A DNA stretch of 64,000 nt from contig QCDN01000004.1 in the NCBI GenBank assembly GCA_003280885.1, forward strand, positions 1-64,000, given 5' to 3'. The notes under the pieces were generated by a model, which saw only the letters and a program-made list of their open reading frames with translations, was not told the DNA's origin and searched no databases. Numbering within the stretch: the first letter of the stretch is position 1; the number at the start of each line of letters is the position of its first letter. The position numbers and the translations under genes are program-made. This DNA comes from Prochlorococcus sp. AG-355-J04 (GTDB lineage Bacteria; Cyanobacteriota; Cyanobacteriia; PCC-6307; Cyanobiaceae). This document shows positions 10,185-20,448 of this stretch, one piece after another.

Positions 10185-10811
10185 TCAACTATTTTTGAGC
10201 CATTCAAATATTTTTGGATCAAATTTTTTATTTATGATAGCTTTATCTCCAATTACGACTGATTTATACCCTAAAGATTTACAAGTTTTTAAATCATTGA
10301 TTGATAGTCCTCCAGCAGCGATGAAATCAATATTTTTATAGTTGAGTATATCTATCGAACTATCTTTACTTTTTATTGGGTAAATTTTGATGATGTTGCA
10401 ATTTAAATTTATCGCTTCCTTAAAATCCTTTAAATTATTAATTCCTGGAATTAATAAATAATTCTTTGACTGAGCATAATTGAAAAGATCTTTATCCCAA
10501 AATTTCATCATCGAAAAATTTAATCCAATTTTTAAAGAATCCTCTATTGATTGCTTATTAACTATGGAGGCAGAGCCTAAATTAATTCTTGGATATTTAA
10601 TTTTGATATCGGAAACAAAATCTGACCAATTTTCGTTGTTTGACCAACTTATTTCAATATTCTTTAATCCTAATTTTACTAAGCTTTCTAATTCTTCAAA
10701 AAATGAATTTCTTATAGAGGTATTTGAGTAAATATTATCTTCTGGTTTTATAAGTAAAAAAAAAGACTCTGTTTTCAGAAACTCCGAAAAAGAATCTTCT
10801 TTATTATTCAT
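10185..10811 (-). CDS. eda: KDPG/KHG aldolase-like protein (divergent)
   Basis: TIM-barrel pattern with NIEISW, LLIPGINNLKD, NIIKIYPIK, IAAGGLSINDL aligning by eye to Eda. Confidence 0.7.
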   Translation of the reverse strand: MNNKEDSFSEFLKTESFFLLIKPEDNIYSNTSIRNSFFEELESLVKLGLKNIEISWSNNENWSDFVSDIKIKYPRINLGSASIVNKQSIEDSLKIGLNFSMMKFWDKDLFNYAQSKNYLLIPGINNLKDFKEAINLNCNIIKIYPIKSKDSSIDILNYKNIDFIAAGGLSINDLKTCKSLGYKSVVIGDKAIINKKFDPKIFEWLKNS

Positions 10812-10832
10812 TAAAAATTTAAACTTTCGCCA

Positions 10833-12686
10833 TTAAATATAGTTTGCGACTTTTACTTCTGATCGATTAAGCAAATCTTGAATATCTTCGGTGTCTATAG
10901 TTTCTCTTTCAATTAGCATTTGAGCCATTTCGTCTAGAACAATTCTATTATCTGATAAAACTTTTGTAGCTCTCTTATATGCAACATCAACAAGTTCTGA
11001 AACCTCTACATCAATTGTTGCGGCTGTGTCTTCAGAGAAGTCTCTTGTAGAACTCATATCTCTTCCTAGAAACATACCACCTTGTGATTGCCCTAGAGCG
11101 ACTGGACCTATTTTGTCACTCATACCAAATTTAGTGATCATTTGTCTTGCTACGTTGGCAACCTGTTGTAAATCATTTGAAGCTCCGGTTGTTACCTCTT
11201 CTTCGCCATAGACTATTTCTTCAGCAACTCTTCCACCAAGAGCTACGGCCATTTGATTTTGAAGATAAGAACGAGAGTAAAGCCCAGATTCCATCCTTTC
11301 TTCACTTGGAGTGAAGAAAGTTAAACCTCCAGCTTGACCTCTTGGAATTATTGAAACTTTTGCTACGGGATCATAATCAGGCATTAATGCTCCAACAAGT
11401 GCATGACCAGCTTCGTGATAAGCAACTAATTCTTTTTTCTTATCACTGATGACTCTATCTTTCTTTTCTGGACCAGCCATAACTCTTTCAATGGCATCAC
11501 CGACTTCATCATTACTTACTTTATCTAAATCTTTTCTAGCAGCTAGTATTGCTGCTTCATTTAAAAGATTAGCTAAATCTGCACCTGTAAATCCTGGTGT
11601 TCTTCTAGCAACTTTATCTAAATCAACGTCTTTTGAAAGGGTTTTATCTTTTGCATGAACATTTAATATCTGTAATCTTCCAGCGTAATCTGGTCTATCT
11701 ACTGTAACCTGTCTATCAAATCTTCCAGGACGCATTAAAGCTGAATCTAAGACGTCAGGTCTGTTAGTGGCAGCTACAATTATTATTCCTGAATTACCTT
11801 CGAAACCATCCATTTCGGTTAGGAGTTGATTTAATGTTTGTTCTCTTTCATCATTTCCTCCGCCCATACCAGCACCTCTTTGTCTTCCAACTGCATCTAT
11901 TTCGTCAATAAATACAATGCAAGGAGCATTCTTTTTAGCCTGTTCAAAAAGGTCTCTAACTCTACTAGCCCCAACTCCTACAAACATCTCAACAAATTCT
12001 GAACCTGATATTGAGAAAAAAGGTACACCTGCTTCTCCAGCTACTGCTTTGGCTAACAATGTTTTTCCCGTACCAGGAGGGCCAACAAGAAGAACTCCTT
12101 TTGGAATTTTTGCTCCGACTGCAGTAAATCTATCTGGGCTCTTAAGAAAATCTACAACTTCTGTGAGTTCTAATTTTGCACCTTCAACACCAGCAACATC
12201 TGAAAAAGTTACTTGTGTAGATGGTTCCATTTGCAGTCTAGCTTTGCTTTTGCCAAAACTCATAGCAGGATTACCACCTCCAGCATTACCACTTTGGGAT
12301 CTTCTGAAAAGAAAAAATAGGCCTCCAATCAAAAGTACTGGGAAAATTAAGCTACTTACAGCCTGTTGCCATGGATTGGCTAATTTTGTAGGAGTTACAG
12401 CTATATCTACATTATTTTCAGTCAGTATTTTTAATAAATCTTTGTCAGGAGCTAAATTGACCTCAGATCTGCTTCCATCATTTTCAACAACTTGAGCTGT
12501 GGCATTATCTGGAGATATTAAGACTCTACTGATTTCTTTATCTTGTACAGCCTCTATAAAATCACTATATCTTAAGGTCTTTGTAGAACTTTCAGTACTA
12601 GGTTTATCAAAAACTGAAGTACCAATGAAAATTACAGTAATAACAGCTAGGACATAAAGTCCTACGTTTCTCCAACGTTTGTTCAC
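10833..12686 (-). CDS. ftsH: ATP-dependent zinc metalloprotease FtsH
   Basis: [47 protein letters not shown] zinc site. Confidence 0.97.
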   Translation of the reverse strand: MNKRWRNVGLYVLAVITVIFIGTSVFDKPSTESSTKTLRYSDFIEAVQDKEISRVLISPDNATAQVVENDGSRSEVNLAPDKDLLKILTENNVDIAVTPTKLANPWQQAVSSLIFPVLLIGGLFFLFRRSQSGNAGGGNPAMSFGKSKARLQMEPSTQVTFSDVAGVEGAKLELTEVVDFLKSPDRFTAVGAKIPKGVLLVGPPGTGKTLLAKAVAGEAGVPFFSISGSEFVEMFVGVGASRVRDLFEQAKKNAPCIVFIDEIDAVGRQRGAGMGGGNDEREQTLNQLLTEMDGFEGNSGIIIVAATNRPDVLDSALMRPGRFDRQVTVDRPDYAGRLQILNVHAKDKTLSKDVDLDKVARRTPGFTGADLANLLNEAAILAARKDLDKVSNDEVGDAIERVMAGPEKKDRVISDKKKELVAYHEAGHALVGALMPDYDPVAKVSIIPRGQAGGLTFFTPSEERMESGLYSRSYLQNQMAVALGGRVAEEIVYGEEEVTTGASNDLQQVANVARQMITKFGMSDKIGPVALGQSQGGMFLGRDMSSTRDFSEDTAATIDVEVSELVDVAYKRATKVLSDNRIVLDEMAQMLIERETIDTEDIQDLLNRSEVKVANYI

Positions 12687-12732
12687 GATAAAAAATCTTT
12701 AATAAATCTATAATACTAATAATAAAACATTA

Positions 12733-13908
12733 TTAAGAGCGTCTTAGAACATCTACTACACTTTTGAATGCAAACCATTCAGGAATTGGTTCGCCATTCC
12801 TTAATTTCTTTCTAAATTCAGTACCACTAAGTTTCATGATTTCATAATTAAATTCCTTAGCTTCTTCTGCTGTTATATATCCTTTTTCCTTCGTATAAAC
12901 TAAATTTTTTGAAGGAACAGTTTGCATCATTAATTCATCTGCACACTTATTCGCAAAATCTTGAGCGTCATATGGGCCATAAAAATCTTCACCAGTTGAT
13001 GATGACTTACAACCAGCCATATCTCTACCAATAATAAAATGCGTGCAGCCATAATTTCTTCTGATTATCATATGTTGAAGAGCTTCTCTTGGCCCTGCCA
13101 TATGCATTGAATAAGGTAAAAAAGCCCATTTTATTCTTTGATCAGATATTTCCTCTTCTAATTCTTTATAAGTCAAATATCTAACTTTTCCAGGGATATC
13201 ATCTTGTTGAGTGGGCCCACAAGTTGGATGAACTAAAACAACTGAGTTAGAGGAGACATTATCTGAGAGTAGGGCATTAGTAAATAATTCATAATGTGCT
13301 CTATGAATTGGATTTCTGCATTGAAATGCAACTACATCATGATTTGATGGCAGTTTAGATCTAACTTCTTCTGGGGTTTTGCAGGGGAATTCTCTAATTG
13401 GTAGTTCGAAACCATAAACTCTTCCTCCTATATAAAATCTCCCTCTCTCGTTAAAAATCATCTTAACAGCAGGATGATCTAAAGAATTAGTACCATAACA
13501 AAGTTCAGCTTCTAAGGATTTATCAGGCTCCCATTTAGAGCTAACTTCTAAAACTGCTATTTTTTGTTTTTTATAAGTAAGCAATATTGTCTCTCCAGCT
13601 TTTACTTTTTCATTATTTGAATCAAATACAATAGGCAAGCCAAAAAGCAACCCATTTGTATCTCTATTATTTTTAATTACCGAATTGTAGTTATTTTCAT
13701 CCATAAAACCTTCCAATGGAGAAAAAGCTCCAACCATCAAAAGTTCTACATCGCATGCATTTCTCTCACTACATTCAAACTTGTAAGTGGCTTTAGAGAT
13801 AAGATCATTTTTAAGGTTTTTATCTTTGATAATTAAATTTTTTAGTTCCCCTCCATAAGGCGGAATTAGGCCATTAGTATCTGTTTTAGTTTTTTGTTGT
13901 AATTCCAT
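12733..13908 (-). CDS. sat: Sulfate adenylyltransferase (ATP sulfurylase)
   Basis: VAFQCRNPIHRAHYEL, HPTCGPTQQDDIPG, HFIIGRDMAG motifs. Confidence 0.96.
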   Translation of the reverse strand: MELQQKTKTDTNGLIPPYGGELKNLIIKDKNLKNDLISKATYKFECSERNACDVELLMVGAFSPLEGFMDENNYNSVIKNNRDTNGLLFGLPIVFDSNNEKVKAGETILLTYKKQKIAVLEVSSKWEPDKSLEAELCYGTNSLDHPAVKMIFNERGRFYIGGRVYGFELPIREFPCKTPEEVRSKLPSNHDVVAFQCRNPIHRAHYELFTNALLSDNVSSNSVVLVHPTCGPTQQDDIPGKVRYLTYKELEEEISDQRIKWAFLPYSMHMAGPREALQHMIIRRNYGCTHFIIGRDMAGCKSSSTGEDFYGPYDAQDFANKCADELMMQTVPSKNLVYTKEKGYITAEEAKEFNYEIMKLSGTEFRKKLRNGEPIPEWFAFKSVVDVLRRS

Positions 13909-13935
13909 TTTTTAAATTGATAAAGAAAAATTTTG

Positions 13936-13968
13936 AAAAAAAAAGAGGGGTTTAACCCCCTTTTTCTC
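13936..13968 (-). terminator. Rho-independent terminator of psbO
   Basis: GAGGGGTTTAACCCCCTTTTTCTC hairpin with flanking A/T tracts. Confidence 0.7.
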
Positions 13969-13979
13969 TTAAGTAGGAT

Positions 13980-14819
13980 TTATGCCTTTCTTCCGTAAAG
14001 CTCCCCAATTATTTTTACATCAAGTGGATCCTTTGAACCCATATCTGTATCTGAAGGTTGGATAGCTTCAAAAGTACCAGCAAATTCGTCTGTGTCAGAA
14101 TCTACATTGTTGATTGAAAGAGTAATAACACCAGTACCGTTTACATCAACTTTAATATTTTCTTTCGCAAGTTCTTCATCATCTCCTCCTAATGCAACTA
14201 AACCTTGAGCATATTCAACACCAGTATTTTTAGCTCTTGCCTTAGGATCTAGAAAATCACCAGTTCTGTAGTTAGGTGTAAATGTTGAACCACTAACCTC
14301 AGTACCTGGCTCAAAAGATGAAGGTAAATCAGCTGTAAGATCTTTTGCTGAGAATGCAAATGGCACTTCTAGACCACCAGGAGTTAATACAGTAATTAGT
14401 TGAAAATCAATACCACCTTTTTCGGTGAAAGTTCCTGAATCTATATCTCCATAAACTTCTGTCACTGTGGTGTTATTTCTAGGACTAATAATTTTTGTAG
14501 AAACAAATTCTGCAGCTTTTCGTTTTGTCCCAGGCACTTTTACATAAACTTCTGTTGGATGCATGCATATTCCTTTAAGGCTATCTCCATTCCCTAGAGA
14601 TATTGATCCGACAAGAGATGAGTCTAATGAAGGACAATCATTAGCTTTTCCTGTGTTAACAACATCTGTGAATTGTGCATTTCCTCTTTCAGAAAAAGCA
14701 AATGTTTTAACAGGTACGAAAGCAAAAGTTATACAAATTGAAATAACAAAAGCTAAGAAAGAACGAATTCTCATAATTAAAGTTGCAGTAAAGTTCTGTG
14801 ACGATAGATTAAAGGTCAT
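13980..14819 (-). CDS. psbO: Photosystem II manganese-stabilizing protein PsbO
   Basis: Signal peptide then FTDVVNTGKANDCPSLD, GGIDFQLITVLTPGGLEVPF, GSTFTPNYRTGDFLDPK. Confidence 0.96.
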   Translation of the reverse strand: MTFNLSSQNFTATLIMRIRSFLAFVISICITFAFVPVKTFAFSERGNAQFTDVVNTGKANDCPSLDSSLVGSISLGNGDSLKGICMHPTEVYVKVPGTKRKAAEFVSTKIISPRNNTTVTEVYGDIDSGTFTEKGGIDFQLITVLTPGGLEVPFAFSAKDLTADLPSSFEPGTEVSGSTFTPNYRTGDFLDPKARAKNTGVEYAQGLVALGGDDEELAKENIKVDVNGTGVITLSINNVDSDTDEFAGTFEAIQPSDTDMGSKDPLDVKIIGELYGRKA

Positions 14820-14991
14820 CTAATAAGTTCAGTACGGATATTACAAGGGAAAGGACCATAAAAGACAGGACTTTTAAATCCTCGAAACAACCCGTAGCTT
14901 TTTAGATTTTTAAAAAACTGGAATTATTTTAAGCTATCACATTATTTTTAATGATGAAGATTACAAAAAAATACAAATTAAAAAATTTTTT

Positions 14992-16248
14992 TTATTTTTT
15001 TAATGAAATAATTTGGGATATTAATTTATTTGCTAAATCAATTTTTGATGTTTTGTTAATGTAGTGTTCCATATTGTTCGTATCGAACAGCCAACCTTCA
15101 TTTTGTGCCAAATAGCCAAATCCTTGGCCTTCAAGATCAATTGGATTTGCGAAAAGATAATCACAACCTTTTTGAATAATCTTTTCTTTAATTGTTATTC
15201 GTGCTTCTTCGATAGATCCTGTAAAAGCACAAAAGCCTACAAAAACTTGGTTATCTTTTTTAGATTTACTAATTGTTTTTAAAATATCTGGGACTAGCTC
15301 AAAGTTTTCATTTAAATGAGCATTAATTTTGTTTTTTGGAATTTTTGTTGAAGTATATGAGGTTATCTTGAAATCAGATACTGCTGCATTCATGAAAAAA
15401 TAATCGCAATTTGATATTTCATTATTAAGTGCCCTAATTAAATCAACACTAGTTTCAATTTCATATCTTTTTATTCCATCAGTAAGATTCTTATCGATTT
15501 TCAGAGGGCCATGAACATATTTTACTTGTGCTCCTCTGAACCGCGCTACTTGAGAAAGAAGTAGGCCCATAGCTCCAGAACTTTTGTTAGTAATGTGTCT
15601 TGCCGCGTCAATTTTCTCTGAGGTGCACCCTCCAGTTATTAAAATTTCTTTATTAATTAAATCTTTGCGATATTCATTTTGTTTGTATGAAGCTATAAAT
15701 TCAAGAGCTAATTGAATTAGATCATTTGGAGGTATCTTACCGATGCCAATAGCATCACAAGCTAAGAGGCCTTCACTTGGTTGCAAAGATAAAACATTTT
15801 TGTAATTCTGTAAATTCTCATAATTTTTTTGGACAGCTTTATTTAGCCACATTTGTGTATTCATTGCTGGTGCAACAATAATTGGCTTAATATTTGCTAT
15901 CAAGATGCTTGGGATCAATCCCTCTGCATTTCCAGTTACCCATTTTGCTAATGTTGTTGCTGTTAAAGGCGCAATGATTAAAATATCAGCCCAATTACTT
16001 AGTTCTATGTGAAGAGGTGTTGATTGACTATTAGACCATTGATCATTTTCTAAAATGCAAGGGTTTCTACTCAAAATAGAGAGAGAAAGCGGCTTTATTA
16101 ATTTTTCTGCATTTTTAGATAAAACGCATCTTATTTCATAATTTTCTTTCGCTAATTGGCTTACTAATAATGGAATTCTCACAGCTGCAATACTCCCCGT
16201 TATTAATAAAAGAACCTTTATTTTAGAGTCCTTACTTTTAGTTTTCAT
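14992..16248 (-). CDS. coaBC: Bifunctional phosphopantothenoylcysteine decarboxylase/synthase
   Basis: LLLITGSIAAVRIPLLV, APAMNTQMW, ILITGGCTSEKIDAARHITNKSSGAMG. Confidence 0.95.
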   Translation of the reverse strand: MKTKSKDSKIKVLLLITGSIAAVRIPLLVSQLAKENYEIRCVLSKNAEKLIKPLSLSILSRNPCILENDQWSNSQSTPLHIELSNWADILIIAPLTATTLAKWVTGNAEGLIPSILIANIKPIIVAPAMNTQMWLNKAVQKNYENLQNYKNVLSLQPSEGLLACDAIGIGKIPPNDLIQLALEFIASYKQNEYRKDLINKEILITGGCTSEKIDAARHITNKSSGAMGLLLSQVARFRGAQVKYVHGPLKIDKNLTDGIKRYEIETSVDLIRALNNEISNCDYFFMNAAVSDFKITSYTSTKIPKNKINAHLNENFELVPDILKTISKSKKDNQVFVGFCAFTGSIEEARITIKEKIIQKGCDYLFANPIDLEGQGFGYLAQNEGWLFDTNNMEHYINKTSKIDLANKLISQIISLKK

Positions 16249-16450
16249 CGAAAGGTTCCTGATCTAAGAGATGGATGTAATTAGTTGTTAATTCAGGTCT
16301 ATTTATTGCAAGAGCTCTCAGTAAGTGCCAGTCTTTTAAACCATCAAATGGAGTATTATAGTTATCATCTTCTAGCCTTTTAGCGAGCTCAAGCGTCATT
16401 TCTTCATCAAATGAATTTACTAGTTCGTCACTTATTTTATTTTCAGACAT
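16238..16450 (-). CDS. Small conserved cyanobacterial protein (DUF2555-like)
   Basis: MSENKISDELVNSFDEEMTLELAKRLEDDNYNTPFDGLKDWHLLRALA...; internal ATG preferred to the TTG in the ORF track; overlaps coaBC start. Confidence 0.65.
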   Translation of the reverse strand: MSENKISDELVNSFDEEMTLELAKRLEDDNYNTPFDGLKDWHLLRALAINRPELTTNYIHLLDQEPFDEN

Positions 16451-16679
16451 GAATTTCATATTGAGTAAAGTCAATATATTTTCATAATAAAGCCTCAAGT
16501 AATTATTTAAAAATTGATATAGGTATTAAGTACATATTTTCAAGGATAGGAAAATTTTCAAATTTCATAATCTTTTCAAATTGTTGTTAATTCATTTATC
16601 TTCATTCTCAGTCATAAATATGCAAACTCTCCTTTTCAAAAATATTCTCTCTTAAAATGGTTATGTCAAAATTTAAATC

Positions 16680-16880
16680 ATGTCGCAAACCAAAAGAGAG
16701 CAAGTAATTAGTCACATACGTTATTTAAGAGAAGAGCTCAGAGAAATGCACTTAGGAATAAAAGAAGATGACCTTTTCCCTGAACCAGGCGAATTGAGAG
16801 GACTAATGGCTCAGTTGGAAGCATTACTTGATTTAATAGAAGGAAATACTAAAATTCAATCAAAATCTGAAGCGGCTTAG
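16680..16880 (+). CDS. Small conserved hypothetical protein
   Basis: 66-aa ORF, charged helical composition, clean intergenic context. Confidence 0.6.
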   Translation: MSQTKREQVISHIRYLREELREMHLGIKEDDLFPEPGELRGLMAQLEALLDLIEGNTKIQSKSEAA

Positions 16881-16891
16881 TTGAATGCAAA

Positions 16892-17233
16892 ATGGTTGTT
16901 AAACCTCAAAAAACAAAATTTCAACTAAAAATTGTGGAAAATATTCAGACATTAAGTATTTGGGCTAATAATCCATGGCGAAGATATTCAATATCATTGA
17001 TTACACTTTTAATTGGCTATTTTTTTGGAAGTTCTGTTGGGATGGTAAGCGCAGTTGTGGAACTTTTGGATCCTGTAGCTGCTTTTTTATCAGTAGTTTT
17101 TATTGAGACTTTAATAGTTTTAAGAAGAAATTTTAGATTTGAAAGGAAAAAGAAATTTTTAGTACTTTTAATAGATTCTTTAAGATTAGGATTATTTTAT
17201 GGGTTCTTTACTGAAAGTCTTAAGTTGCTATAA
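16892..17233 (+). CDS. Ycf20-like (DUF565) membrane protein
   Basis: NPWRRYSISLITLLIGYFFGSSVG...VVFIETLIVLRR. Confidence 0.7.
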   Translation: MVVKPQKTKFQLKIVENIQTLSIWANNPWRRYSISLITLLIGYFFGSSVGMVSAVVELLDPVAAFLSVVFIETLIVLRRNFRFERKKKFLVLLIDSLRLGLFYGFFTESLKLL

Positions 17234-17235
17234 AT

Positions 17236-18252
17236 TTATTTATTGTATTTCTGTAATAGATAAAGTAAAGCCATTCTTACAGGGATGCCATTTGCAACTT
17301 GGTTATTAATTAGGCAATTAGGATATTGATCTACTACTTTACTGCTTATTTCAATATCTCTGTTGATAGGACCAGGATGGAGAATTGGAATTTCTTTATT
17401 ATTCAAAGATAATTTCTCTGGGGTTAAGCCATAATCCAAACTGTATGTATCAATGCTACTTAGTAAATTCTCCATCATTCTTTCTTTCTGAAGTCTTAAA
17501 ACAATTATGGCATCTGCAATTTTTATTGATTCTTCCAACGATCTAGAAATTGTTATGGAACCTCTTGATTTAATAGGATCTTCTATTTGATTTGGCGCTG
17601 GAGTTTTTAAAAAATTGATAAATTCATCAGGTATTAAAGTTTTAGGGCCACATAAGATTATGTCTGCGCCGAATGCGCTCAAAGCCCAAAGATTAGATCT
17701 GGCAACCCTGGAATGATTAACGTCTCCAATTATTAAAATTTTTTTAGAATTTAAAACCTCTGGATTCAGTGTTTTTTTGGAAAAGAATTTTATCAACGTA
17801 TAGATGTCAAGCAATCCTTGGCTAGGGTGACTATGTAATCCATCTCCCGCATTAAGAACCGAAGTCTTGGAATTTATTGCATCAAGTTTTTTAGCGATCT
17901 CAAAGGTTATATAACTTGATGAATGTCTGATAACTAATGTATCCGCCCCCATAGCAGAATAAGTTATGGCTGTATCAATTATTGTTTCGCCTTTTGTTAA
18001 AGAACTAGAGGATGGAGCAAACGTTTGGACATCAGCAGAAAGCCTTTTTGCTGCAAGTTCAAAACTATTTTTTGTTCTTGTACTAGCTTCAAAAAATAAA
18101 GACGTTATCAAAGTCCCTTGTAAAGCTGGGATCTTTTTTGTTCCTGCATTCTTTAGTGCATCAAACCTTTTAGCTAATTCAAATACTGACTCATAATCTT
18201 TAATTGAAAAATTAGCTAGTGTGTGAATATGTTTATGAGGCCAAATTTTCAT
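17236..18252 (-). CDS. pyrB: Aspartate carbamoyltransferase catalytic subunit
   Basis: [48 protein letters not shown]. Confidence 0.97.
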   Translation of the reverse strand: MKIWPHKHIHTLANFSIKDYESVFELAKRFDALKNAGTKKIPALQGTLITSLFFEASTRTKNSFELAAKRLSADVQTFAPSSSSLTKGETIIDTAITYSAMGADTLVIRHSSSYITFEIAKKLDAINSKTSVLNAGDGLHSHPSQGLLDIYTLIKFFSKKTLNPEVLNSKKILIIGDVNHSRVARSNLWALSAFGADIILCGPKTLIPDEFINFLKTPAPNQIEDPIKSRGSITISRSLEESIKIADAIIVLRLQKERMMENLLSSIDTYSLDYGLTPEKLSLNNKEIPILHPGPINRDIEISSKVVDQYPNCLINNQVANGIPVRMALLYLLQKYNK

Positions 18253-18273
18253 TGCGCTTAAAAAGAAAAATGA

Positions 18274-18858
18274 TTATTGAAATTTAGGTGTTCTGTCACC
18301 TTTTAATCTTTTACTTACACTCCTACTATTTTTAAGATACCAACGCCATTTTATATTTTTTGCCTTTGATATGCCAATTCTCGTTGTTTGAATAAGATCT
18401 TTTTCTTCTAGGGTGGAGTCTCTTGGAGAAATCTTTAAAGATTTGTTATTAAGAACTTCAAGTGAGTTAAATGTAATATCTATGCTGAATGTCTTAGTAA
18501 CTAGGCCTGGTCCGGAAGCTAACCTTTCATTCTTTTTAGGGATAAATACTGATCTTATTAATACACCACTCGCAAAATTTTCTTTATCAGTAACTATGTT
18601 TAAACAATGATGAATGCCATAAGATTTGTAAACATAAAATGTTCCAGGTTTGCCAAATAATGATTTGTTTGATTCAGTCATTTTGCGGTAGCCATGACAG
18701 GCCTCTTCTTCCTGTGAATAAGCTTCAGTTTCAACAATAACCCCCTTAACTTGATCTATTTCATTATTTTTTTTTATGAGGTAACAGCCTATTAAATCAG
18801 GGGCAACAAGTTTAGAGTGCCGATAAAAAAAATTTTTTGGAAATAATTCTTCTTTTAT
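18274..18858 (-). CDS. mpg: DNA-3-methyladenine glycosylase (Mpg/AAG family); N-terminus extended beyond supplied ORF; no canonical start codon
   Basis: In-frame extension (I)KEELFPKNFFYRHSKLVAPDLIGCYLIKKNNEIDQVKGVIVETEAYSQEEEACHGYRKMTESNKSLFGKPGTFYVY contains the core Mpg motifs missing from the 135-aa ORF; in-frame TGA just upstream. Confidence 0.8.
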   Translation of the reverse strand: MKEELFPKNFFYRHSKLVAPDLIGCYLIKKNNEIDQVKGVIVETEAYSQEEEACHGYRKMTESNKSLFGKPGTFYVYKSYGIHHCLNIVTDKENFASGVLIRSVFIPKKNERLASGPGLVTKTFSIDITFNSLEVLNNKSLKISPRDSTLEEKDLIQTTRIGISKAKNIKWRWYLKNSRSVSKRLKGDRTPKFQ

Positions 18859-19026
18859 TTTTCAATATTTATCCTTAACATATTATGCTGAGAAAAACAA
18901 TTAAAGCTATTAATTGATGTTGATTTTCAAAAAGATGTGATTTTTTTAAATTATTTGAAATTAAAAGGATATATAAATTAAGATATTCTTAATAAACTAT
19001 TATTTATTAAAAGAGAAATTAAAGTT

Positions 19027-19320
19027 ATGACAAAAATAACACAGGAGGAAGTAAAAAAAGTTGCTCATTTGGCGAGATTAGAACTTAACGAGAATGAAAT
19101 TAATAATCATGCAGAACAATTAGAAAAGATATTGGAATATATAAGACAACTAGAAAAAATTGATACAGATGATGTACCCTGCACAACGAGAGCTATTGAG
19201 GTTATAAATGTATTTAGAAAAGATGAAAAGAAAAATTCCGATTGCAATAAGGAGATTTTAGAATTGGCCCCATCGAGAGAAGATAAATATTTTAAAGTAC
19301 CTAAAATTATCAATGAATAA
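19027..19320 (+). CDS. gatC: Aspartyl/glutamyl-tRNA amidotransferase subunit C
   Basis: VKKVAHLARLELNENEI...LEYIRQLEKIDTDDVPCT. Confidence 0.93.
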   Translation: MTKITQEEVKKVAHLARLELNENEINNHAEQLEKILEYIRQLEKIDTDDVPCTTRAIEVINVFRKDEKKNSDCNKEILELAPSREDKYFKVPKIINE

Positions 19321-19321
19321 A

Positions 19322-20353
19322 TTAGTTGCTTCCAATAAATGTTTTATTGACTATCTTTAATAAAAATTTTTTAACTTTAAGGCCCGGAAATATATTTATG
19401 ATTTTTCTTATTTTCCCTCTCTTTTTGCTATGACTCCTTACGCCTATTAATAAATCATAAATAAAGTTGAAAATGTCTTCTTTACTTTCAAATATTCCAA
19501 CCCTTTGAGGGGAGCCTTTTTTATCCAATAATGGCTTAGTTTTTTCATAAGCTACTTTGTATTCAAACCAAGGAATTGAAGGCCAAAGATGATGAATTAG
19601 ATGGTAATTCTGACCCATTATTAATAAATTCATAAATTTGCTGGGATAAACTCGAGAGTTTATCCATTTATTTCTTGATCTGAAAGGTCTATGAGGTAAA
19701 TAATCAAAAAATATTCCTAAGGTGACTCCTACCATTAATGCTGGGCCGAACCATAAATTATAGATTAAATTCATAAAGTCGAATTTCAAACCAGCCAAGA
19801 TAATTGTTATGAATATGGATCTTTCAATTCCCCATTGTAGTAATTCATATCTTCGCCAGAGTTTTCTTTGAAAGAAAAACACCTCATGATAAAAAAATCG
19901 TGGAGCAATTAGCCAAATTGGACCAAAAGTACTGACTATATGATCTGGATCATTTTTGGGGTGATTTACGTGAATATGATGTTGTAAATGAACTCTCGTA
20001 AAAACTGGGAAGCTGAACCCTAATAGAATTGCGGAGCCATGGCCCATTGCTTGATTTATCCAAGGAACTGGATGAGCAGCTTTATGACAGGCATCATGAA
20101 TAACAGTACCTTCAATATGTAAAGCTAAAAAAGCAGTGGCTACAAGTAAAGGTAAAGGCCAAACACCTCTATACCATTGCCATATGCTAAGGAAAGCGAG
20201 AAAATAACCTCCAAAAAATAACCCTAATGTTGGATTCCAAAAACTTGGCGGATCTACGTAATTTTTAATCTCTTTTTGCCAATTAAATGTTTTTGAAGAA
20301 TTAGTATTTTTTGTTGTATTTTTACTGGTTAAGTTTGAAATCGTTTCTTTTAT
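19322..20353 (-). CDS. crtR: Beta-carotene hydroxylase CrtR (fatty-acid-desaturase-like); N-terminus extended beyond supplied ORF; no canonical start codon
   Basis: In-frame extension (I)KETISNLTSKNTTKNTNSSKTFNWQKEIKNYVDPPSFWNPTLGLFFGGYFLAFLSIWQWYRGVWPLPLLVATAFLALHIEGTVIHDACHKAAHPVPWINQAMGHG includes the first His box HDACH; HHIHVNH and HLIHH boxes follow. Confidence 0.85.
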   Translation of the reverse strand: MKETISNLTSKNTTKNTNSSKTFNWQKEIKNYVDPPSFWNPTLGLFFGGYFLAFLSIWQWYRGVWPLPLLVATAFLALHIEGTVIHDACHKAAHPVPWINQAMGHGSAILLGFSFPVFTRVHLQHHIHVNHPKNDPDHIVSTFGPIWLIAPRFFYHEVFFFQRKLWRRYELLQWGIERSIFITIILAGLKFDFMNLIYNLWFGPALMVGVTLGIFFDYLPHRPFRSRNKWINSRVYPSKFMNLLIMGQNYHLIHHLWPSIPWFEYKVAYEKTKPLLDKKGSPQRVGIFESKEDIFNFIYDLLIGVRSHSKKRGKIRKIINIFPGLKVKKFLLKIVNKTFIGSN

Positions 20354-20442
20354 TCTGTAAATAATATAACTAATATTTTAAGATGATTGCATGCTCAAAC
20401 ATAAAAATTTTTTTTTAGGAGATTTTTAATTTAATTTTAATG

Positions 20443-20448
20443 TGTCAA
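20443..20448 (-). promoter_or_regulatory. Consensus -35 hexamer TTGACA, putative crtR promoter
   Basis: TTGACA on minus strand about 95 nt upstream of the conserved CrtR reading frame, followed by AT-rich DNA. Confidence 0.4.

Noticed and set aside
11917-12495. 192-aa plus-strand ORF antisense to ftsH
   Set aside because: Lies wholly inside a highly conserved ftsH frame; low-complexity P/S/T/L-rich translation typical of a complementary-strand shadow ORF.
18885-18925. Short hairpin CAATTAA-AGCTA-TTAATTG
   Set aside because: AT-only short stems like this are expected by chance in this composition; no adjacent T-run or positional logic.
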